Source of the DNA: Glaciecola sp041380235
Lineage (GTDB): Bacteria > Pseudomonadota > Gammaproteobacteria > Enterobacterales > Alteromonadaceae
Direction of reading: 5' to 3'
Assembly (NCBI RefSeq): GCF_041380235.1
Contig: NZ_JBGIYY010000005.1
Location: 62,001 to 126,000 of the forward strand
DNA length: 64,000 nt
Part shown: positions 59,369-64,000 of the stretch, piece after piece
Layout of the letters: each line of letters opens with the position of its first letter
How positions within the stretch are numbered: position 1 is the first letter of the stretch
Notes under the pieces: model-generated
The model's input: only the letters and a program-made list of their open reading frames with translations
What the model was told of the DNA's origin: nothing
The model's database searches: none
Program-made: the position numbers and the translations under genes

Positions 59369-61654
59369 ATGGCGCGAGTCCGCATGCTGTTAGAGGCTTG
59401 CCTTTTCGGTATCCTACTTATAGCTGCATCGTCAGTACAAGGAGCAGAGGCACTAGCGTCCAACCAGGCTGAAACCTATCAAGATTCTATTTCTGAACCA
59501 ACTCCAGCGGTCGGATATAGCGCCTATACTAGCCAAGATTGCGTAGCTTGCCATCAATCGGAAACTCAGCATTGGCAGAAGTCGGATCATGCGAAAGCTA
59601 TGAATTTGCCGAGCAAAGATACGGTGTTAGGCAACTTTAACAATCAAAGCGCAAAGCACTTTGCACAGGAGGCATTCTTTTTTGAAGATGGCCATCAGTA
59701 CAAGGCGACTATCAAAGACAGCAAAGATGATAAAGGTCAAACCTTTACGGTTAAATACACCTTCGGTTATGACCCTCTCCAACAGTACTTAGTAGAGACT
59801 GATGGTGGACGACTGCAAGTTTTGCCTTTTGCTTGGGACGCTCGAAGCAAGTTAGAGGGAGGTCAACGTTGGTATCATTTGTATACCCATGAAGTGAGCA
59901 AGCAAGATCGCCTGCATTGGCGTCAACCCTTACAAAATTGGAATGGAATGTGCGCCGATTGCCATTCAGATGAACTTGAGCGTAATTATGAGCCAATTGC
60001 TAACACCTTTGACACCCGTTTCAGTGGCATCAATGTTGGCTGTGTTTCATGTCATGGTATAGATCCTAAAGTTTGGGGGAAGCAACATCCCGTCAAAGGA
60101 CAAAGCTCAAGCAACATGCAAATTGATAGCAGCCTGCATAAGGCTTACACGAAGCAAAAAGAAGAAGGCTATTGGTATTTAGAAAGCGGTAACGAAACAG
60201 TCTCATGGCAAGGGCCAGAGCGCGATAATGCGTTTATGGACAATTGTTACGCATGTCATTCACTTAGAGCACCATTAACCGATGGTTTTAAAGCCAATAC
60301 GGCATTTTTAGATAATTTCACTCCCCAATTTATTACTCCACCTGCGTATTATGCTGATGGCCAGATTAAAGAAGAGGTCTATGTTTATGGTTCATTTTTG
60401 CAAAGTAAAATGTATCGAGAAGGCGTAAACTGCTTGGATTGTCACGACCCACATACCATGAAGCTGAAGGTTGAAGGCAACGGCTTATGCCTACAGTGCC
60501 ATGTAGCCGATACCTTTGACACTCCCCAGCATCATCGTCATCCGGCAAACACTGAAGGAGCGAAATGCGTAAATTGCCACATGCCCGACGAAATTTATAT
60601 GGGAGTGGATGCCCGCAGAGACCACAGTTTTAAAATACCGCGGCCGGATCTCTCCGACAAATTTGATACTCCTAATGCTTGTGTTGCTTGCCATAGCGAT
60701 CAATCCAATCAGTGGGCGGCTCAAGCCTTAGAGGCTTGGAATGGCAAACCTGATAGCCTTAGCAATAATCTCAATAATTTACTTAAGTTGCGTCATGGCC
60801 AACGAATCAGCTTACAAGACCACTTGCTGATTGCCTATGACAATAGTATTAACGCTATCACAAGGGCAAGCGCAATAGAAATGCTCAGTCAGAGCGCCGG
60901 TCAGTTACTTGCAAGCAACTTAAAAGCGCTCGTGTCTGATTCAGATGACTTAATTAGATTGGCAGCAGCTAGAGTCGGTAACATGGTGCCTGAAGCCGAG
61001 CGGGTAGCTTTATTATCGCCATTGCTGCAAGACAGTAAAAAGGCAGTTCGAACCGAAGCGGCTAAACATCTCATTTCTCTCGATATTGCGAGTAAAAACA
61101 CATTGCTTTTCAAAATGGCTTTTGATGAGCTAATTGAAGCCTCAGACAACTCTGCGTGGCGCGGAGAGGGTAGGGTGAATCTCTCCAATATATGGCTACA
61201 AGAAGGCGAAGAGGAAAAGGCTGAGCGGCTTTTGCTAGGTTCCACTGAGCATGATCCATTTTTCGCCTCGGCATATGTTAACTTGGCAGACTTATATCGT
61301 GCTCAGTCTAGAGAAGAGGTGGTTGCGCAAGTATTGGAGCGGGGTATGCAAAATATTCCTGAATCAGCCGATATCACCTATTCTTATGGCTTACATAAAG
61401 TGCGTCAAAAGCACTTATCACAAGCCTTGGATTTGTTTGCAAGAAGCATTGAACTTGATCCTCAAAATGCTGTGCTTGCTTACACTTACGTGTTAGCGAT
61501 TGATGGTTTAGGGGAGCCAGAGCGTGCGATAAGTGAATTAAGACTATTACTGCCCAAATATCAACACGATAATCGGAACCTAAAAGAGCTAGGTTTGTAC
61601 CTTGCCCAAAAAATTCGTTCGCGAGATGACTTTATTTGGTTTCAGCAACAATAA
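59369..61654 (+). CDS. Octaheme c-type cytochrome with C-terminal TPR repeats
   Basis: 761 residues; the start is uncertain (ATG at 59369 or 59384, both just before the signal LFGILLIAASSVQGAEA). Eight CxxCH heme motifs in order: CVACH, CADCH, CVSCH, CYACH, CLDCH, CLQCH, CVNCH, CVACH. After the heme part, a HEAT-like stretch (about 490-600) and TPRs (ASAYVNLADLYRAQSREEVV; AVLAYTYVLAIDGLG) complete the protein. It is a periplasmic electron carrier or heme enzyme; family and reaction are not clear. The two GMC dehydrogenases, which lack a cytochrome subunit nearby, are possible partners, but this is only a thought. It is convergent with the PL14-like gene 22 bp away. Confidence 0.82.
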   Translation: MARVRMLLEACLFGILLIAASSVQGAEALASNQAETYQDSISEPTPAVGYSAYTSQDCVACHQSETQHWQKSDHAKAMNLPSKDTVLGNFNNQSAKHFAQEAFFFEDGHQYKATIKDSKDDKGQTFTVKYTFGYDPLQQYLVETDGGRLQVLPFAWDARSKLEGGQRWYHLYTHEVSKQDRLHWRQPLQNWNGMCADCHSDELERNYEPIANTFDTRFSGINVGCVSCHGIDPKVWGKQHPVKGQSSSNMQIDSSLHKAYTKQKEEGYWYLESGNETVSWQGPERDNAFMDNCYACHSLRAPLTDGFKANTAFLDNFTPQFITPPAYYADGQIKEEVYVYGSFLQSKMYREGVNCLDCHDPHTMKLKVEGNGLCLQCHVADTFDTPQHHRHPANTEGAKCVNCHMPDEIYMGVDARRDHSFKIPRPDLSDKFDTPNACVACHSDQSNQWAAQALEAWNGKPDSLSNNLNNLLKLRHGQRISLQDHLLIAYDNSINAITRASAIEMLSQSAGQLLASNLKALVSDSDDLIRLAAARVGNMVPEAERVALLSPLLQDSKKAVRTEAAKHLISLDIASKNTLLFKMAFDELIEASDNSAWRGEGRVNLSNIWLQEGEEEKAERLLLGSTEHDPFFASAYVNLADLYRAQSREEVVAQVLERGMQNIPESADITYSYGLHKVRQKHLSQALDLFARSIELDPQNAVLAYTYVLAIDGLGEPERAISELRLLLPKYQHDNRNLKELGLYLAQKIRSRDDFIWFQQQ

Positions 61655-61676
61655 CTAAGTTTAGCTACACCATGAT

Positions 61677-62567
61677 TTAAAGCAGTTTAAAATCGTCAAA
61701 ACGAATATAAACATCCTTGCTAGGCGCCCACTCTGCTTTACTGCCGCCAAAAAAAGTCGAAAAGTATAGTGAGTTGATTTTACCTTGCTCGCCAATTCTT
61801 AAACGAAAGTTACGCTTGTCTAAAACTGGCTTGCCGTTTATCCAGACTTGAAGTTCGGCATTACTGCTGTCCGGGTCGTTGAGTTTAATCCTTTGAGTTA
61901 TTTCATACCATTGCCCGCTTTGAAACTTTATATCTTTGAGGACCAAGTTTTCTCCCCAAGGGCCTTTGTTCTCTACATAATAGAGATATACCATTGCTTT
62001 GCCTTCTTTTCGCCACATATAGCGTGCGCTCCAGCCTTGGCCTTCAGTTGGATGAACACCGCCGGTATAGGTTTCTCCACCGCTGGTGAGTCCGGGCAGC
62101 TTGCCGCCGAGAACAAACTCAAAACCTTCTTCAAAAAACAGTTTATAGCTAAGTGTATACTCATTTTTAGGAGGAACTCGATAGTTAAATTGGCCACCAG
62201 AATTTCGCGGGCCAACACCATCCTTTGGATAGCGTACTCTCAAGACCTGCCCTTGAATGGGATCTTTTGATATTTCAACATGATGATTTAAGTTGCTCCA
62301 TTCTACACTCGGCATTAGCGCCTTTAGCTGCTTATCGTTAACTGCTCCAAGACTCAACTGTTCAAAATTTTGCGCAAATACCAGATTGCTATGTGCAGAT
62401 GATTCCTTGCTTGGCAGGCTCTGACGGTTGTTAGCGTTTAGATCGTTTGTGTCGAGTGATTTACCGCTATGACATGCACTAATAAACGCCAAAGCAGTAA
62501 ACAGACAGACTGCTTGTACACTGTTTTTAAACGCCTCAACGTTAAGTAGCTGCGAAAAACGCTTCAT
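61677..62567 (-). CDS. PL14-like polysaccharide lyase/jelly-roll lipoprotein
   Basis: 296 residues with lipobox ISAC (Cys32) and ribosome site GAGGAA. The mature part is a single beta-jelly-roll with YTLSYKLFFEEGFEFVLGGK, LPGLTSGGETYTGG, GWSARYMWRKEGKAMVYLYY and the closing DVYIRFDDFKLL. GGKLPGL and FSARYMWR-like blocks are the marks of PL14-like (alginate/uronate lyase) proteins. It would cut a uronate-containing chain; whether ulvan, alginate or another polymer is unknown. Next to the TonB-dependent receptor on the same strand, whose terminator lies between them, so it has its own promoter in the 62568-62626 stretch. Confidence 0.7.
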   Translation of the reverse strand: MKRFSQLLNVEAFKNSVQAVCLFTALAFISACHSGKSLDTNDLNANNRQSLPSKESSAHSNLVFAQNFEQLSLGAVNDKQLKALMPSVEWSNLNHHVEISKDPIQGQVLRVRYPKDGVGPRNSGGQFNYRVPPKNEYTLSYKLFFEEGFEFVLGGKLPGLTSGGETYTGGVHPTEGQGWSARYMWRKEGKAMVYLYYVENKGPWGENLVLKDIKFQSGQWYEITQRIKLNDPDSSNAELQVWINGKPVLDKRNFRLRIGEQGKINSLYFSTFFGGSKAEWAPSKDVYIRFDDFKLL

Positions 62568-62626
62568 GACAATTCCTCATATATTCTTGTTTCTTGGAGA
62601 AGGATAAACCGGAAAACCTTTTTCTC

Positions 62627-62659
62627 AAAAAAAACTCCAACCTTAAGTTGGAGTTTTTT
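62627..62659 (-). terminator. Rho-independent terminator of the TonB-dependent receptor gene
   Basis: ACTCCAAC (62634-62641) and GTTGGAGT (62647-62654) form a perfect stem with a 5-base loop and are flanked by A-runs and T-runs on both sides, so it can work in both directions. On the - strand it ends in a run of T after the stem, 29 bases after the receptor stop. Confidence 0.9.
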
Positions 62660-62687
62660 AGCGAAGTATTATTTCGCCTTCTATTGC

Positions 62688-64000
62688 CTAAAATTTACCA
62701 GTAACGCCAAGCGTAATGCGGCGATCGGTTAAGCTTTGTTCACACAATAAGGTATCCTCATTGAAACACCATCTTGTGCGATCTTCTTGCGTGAGGTTTA
62801 CCCCTTCAATCCCTACCGTAAAGGTCTCGTTTACCGCGTAGCTAGCACTCATGTTGAGCTGTCCACGCGCACCAACAACTGGTGGAATGTTAAATCTCAT
62901 ACGATTTAGAGTTTCTGTAAATGCATCGCGCCATGTATAGCGTACACGTACGTTGATATCATGCTTATCGTAAAACAGAGTAAAGTTAAACGAGTTTTCC
63001 GATAGATTATCGAGGGTAATACGTTCAGTAACCACGTCATCTGCCAAGCTTGGTGTACTGTTATTAGTATCTGTTCGTCCCAACAGTTGATTGATAGGTG
63101 CCGAGGCTTCTCTAAACTCGTCGAGTGCGGCACCCGATTCTTGATATGTATAGTTTGCAATCACTCCAAACCCTGATGCCCAGCCTAAGGAATCTTCAAA
63201 AGCAGCTAGATCATACTGCGCCGCCAGTTCGACACCACTTTGGGTTTCGGTGCCGCCGGCATTTATTTGACTGCTTCTAGCTACACAAATACCGGTAGTG
63301 TCGGTTCGGCTTGAGAATACATTGTAGTTTTCCGCCGGGACATTAGGGTTAAAAATACCGCCGCCCTCACAAGGAGCGGTTACATCTCGCTCGATTTGGC
63401 CAGTTGGACCGATGGGTTCATCTGGCTCATCCTGTATCGTTGTAATCAGATCGGTCCTTTCTTTATGGAATAGACCGATACTTACGAAACTTGAGGGTGA
63501 AAAATAATATTCCATGGCAAGATCGTAAGACCAAATTTGCTCAGGTTCTAATGATGGATTACCTATGCTGACGGTACCGGAGGCACTCGCACCGAAGTTT
63601 GCTGAAGTAGATAAAGAGTCAAAGTCGGGTCTGCGAATGTCTTTACCAACGCCTACTCTTACAATTAGATCATCCATAACTTCTGCGGCAATGTTAAGTC
63701 TGGGCAGTAAAAACTGATAGTTAGATTGCTCAGAAGTTGGCGTGATGACACCGCCTACTTCAACCGTGCCGTTTGAAGTCAGGTCAGTAGAAACATAGCG
63801 TGCACCGATGTTACCGCCGATTATTATCTCGCCCACTTCGATTTCATAATCCCCCTGAACATAGAAAGCAGAGGTTTTTTCTTTAATGTCAAAGAATGAA
63901 GAAATTTGAGTAGTTGGTACAGAAAGAAGTGAATTCACATCCGAACCAGCTAATGCATTGTTAGCAATAATTGCATTATTAATCGTCTCGGTCACAAATT
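62688..64000 (-). CDS. TonB-dependent receptor, C-terminal part (cut by window end)
   Basis: About 437 C-terminal residues are visible; the frame stays open to the window end, so the true start lies outside. Beta-barrel strands typical of TonB-dependent receptors: VRVGVGKDIRRPDFDSLSTS, NPSLEPEQIWSYDLAMEYYF and INAGGTETQSGVELAAQYDL, and the C-terminal FTVGIEGVNLTQED then RRITLGVTGKF ending in Phe, as outer-membrane barrels do. It would import oligosaccharides with energy from TonB. Its place at the end of the locus suggests ulvan oligomers as ligand, but this cannot be read from the barrel alone. It is followed by a strong terminator. Confidence 0.9.
   Translation of the reverse strand, partial: FVTETINNAIIANNALAGSDVNSLLSVPTTQISSFFDIKEKTSAFYVQGDYEIEVGEIIIGGNIGARYVSTDLTSNGTVEVGGVITPTSEQSNYQFLLPRLNIAAEVMDDLIVRVGVGKDIRRPDFDSLSTSANFGASASGTVSIGNPSLEPEQIWSYDLAMEYYFSPSSFVSIGLFHKERTDLITTIQDEPDEPIGPTGQIERDVTAPCEGGGIFNPNVPAENYNVFSSRTDTTGICVARSSQINAGGTETQSGVELAAQYDLAAFEDSLGWASGFGVIANYTYQESGAALDEFREASAPINQLLGRTDTNNSTPSLADDVVTERITLDNLSENSFNFTLFYDKHDINVRVRYTWRDAFTETLNRMRFNIPPVVGARGQLNMSASYAVNETFTVGIEGVNLTQEDRTRWCFNEDTLLCEQSLTDRRITLGVTGKF

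Noticed and set aside
1..64000. CRISPR array, tRNA or rRNA genes, insertion sequences
   Set aside because: No regularly spaced repeats, no tRNA cloverleaf, no rRNA-like stretch and no transposase gene could be found by reading both strands.

Overview
The window looks like a chromosomal segment of a marine gammaproteobacterium of the Alteromonadales type. The reasons are moderate GC, many lipoprotein-anchored glycosidases, a TonB-dependent receptor, a TRAP transporter, and two short/long beta-propeller lyases resembling the PL24 ulvan lyases of Alteromonas and Pseudoalteromonas. Almost all of it is one large polysaccharide-utilisation region, best read as an ulvan locus (ulvan is a sulfated rhamnose, glucuronate/iduronate and xylose polymer of green algae). 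No 16S gene or other taxonomic marker is present, so the genus is left open.

Layout. 1-17.5 kb, + strand: GH78 rhamnosidase (cut by the window edge), GH106, a possible jelly-roll lyase, two GH78, a decayed DUF1961-like pseudogene, a PL25-like propeller lyase and a second GH106. 17.7-20.0 kb: two genes that are not part of the sugar locus and sit in what I read as two integron gene cassettes with attC-like sites, with no integrase in the window; both proteins are HEPN-like. 20.3-21.7 kb, - strand: a Sel1/TPR periplasmic protein. 22-29 kb: a sulfatase, then a leftward operon of a TIM-barrel isomerase-like protein, GH78 and short PL24. 29.5-38 kb: two GMC oxidoreductases, each paired with a Tat-signal small subunit, plus a sulfatase, a sugar-binding-like protein and GH105. 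38.4-44 kb: GH78, sulfatase, DUF1961 lipoprotein. 44.5-53.3 kb, - strand: long PL24 with Ig-like repeats and a dockerin-like tail, GH88, a tandem nucleoside-hydrolase-like protein, rhamnose mutarotase (rhaM), DUF4861 and a small lipoprotein. 53.4-59.1 kb, + strand: sulfatase, PL25-like lyase, TRAP transporter dctPQM. 59.4-64 kb: octaheme cytochrome c with TPRs, PL14-like lipoprotein and the C-terminal part of a TonB-dependent receptor.

How it fits together (partly inference). The propeller lyases cut the polymer and leave unsaturated uronates at the new ends; GH105 and GH88 remove these; four S1 sulfatases desulfate; GH78 and GH106 enzymes release rhamnose, and RhaM interconverts its anomers. 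The TonB-dependent receptor would import oligomers across the outer membrane and the TRAP system would take up acidic sugars across the inner membrane. The GMC enzymes carry a C-x5-C-x3-C motif that suggests an Fe-S relay, so a periplasmic oxidative branch may run beside the hydrolytic one.

No tRNA, rRNA, CRISPR array, transposase or transcription regulator gene was found. The cytoplasmic rhamnose and uronate catabolic enzymes and the sulfatase-maturating enzyme must be elsewhere.
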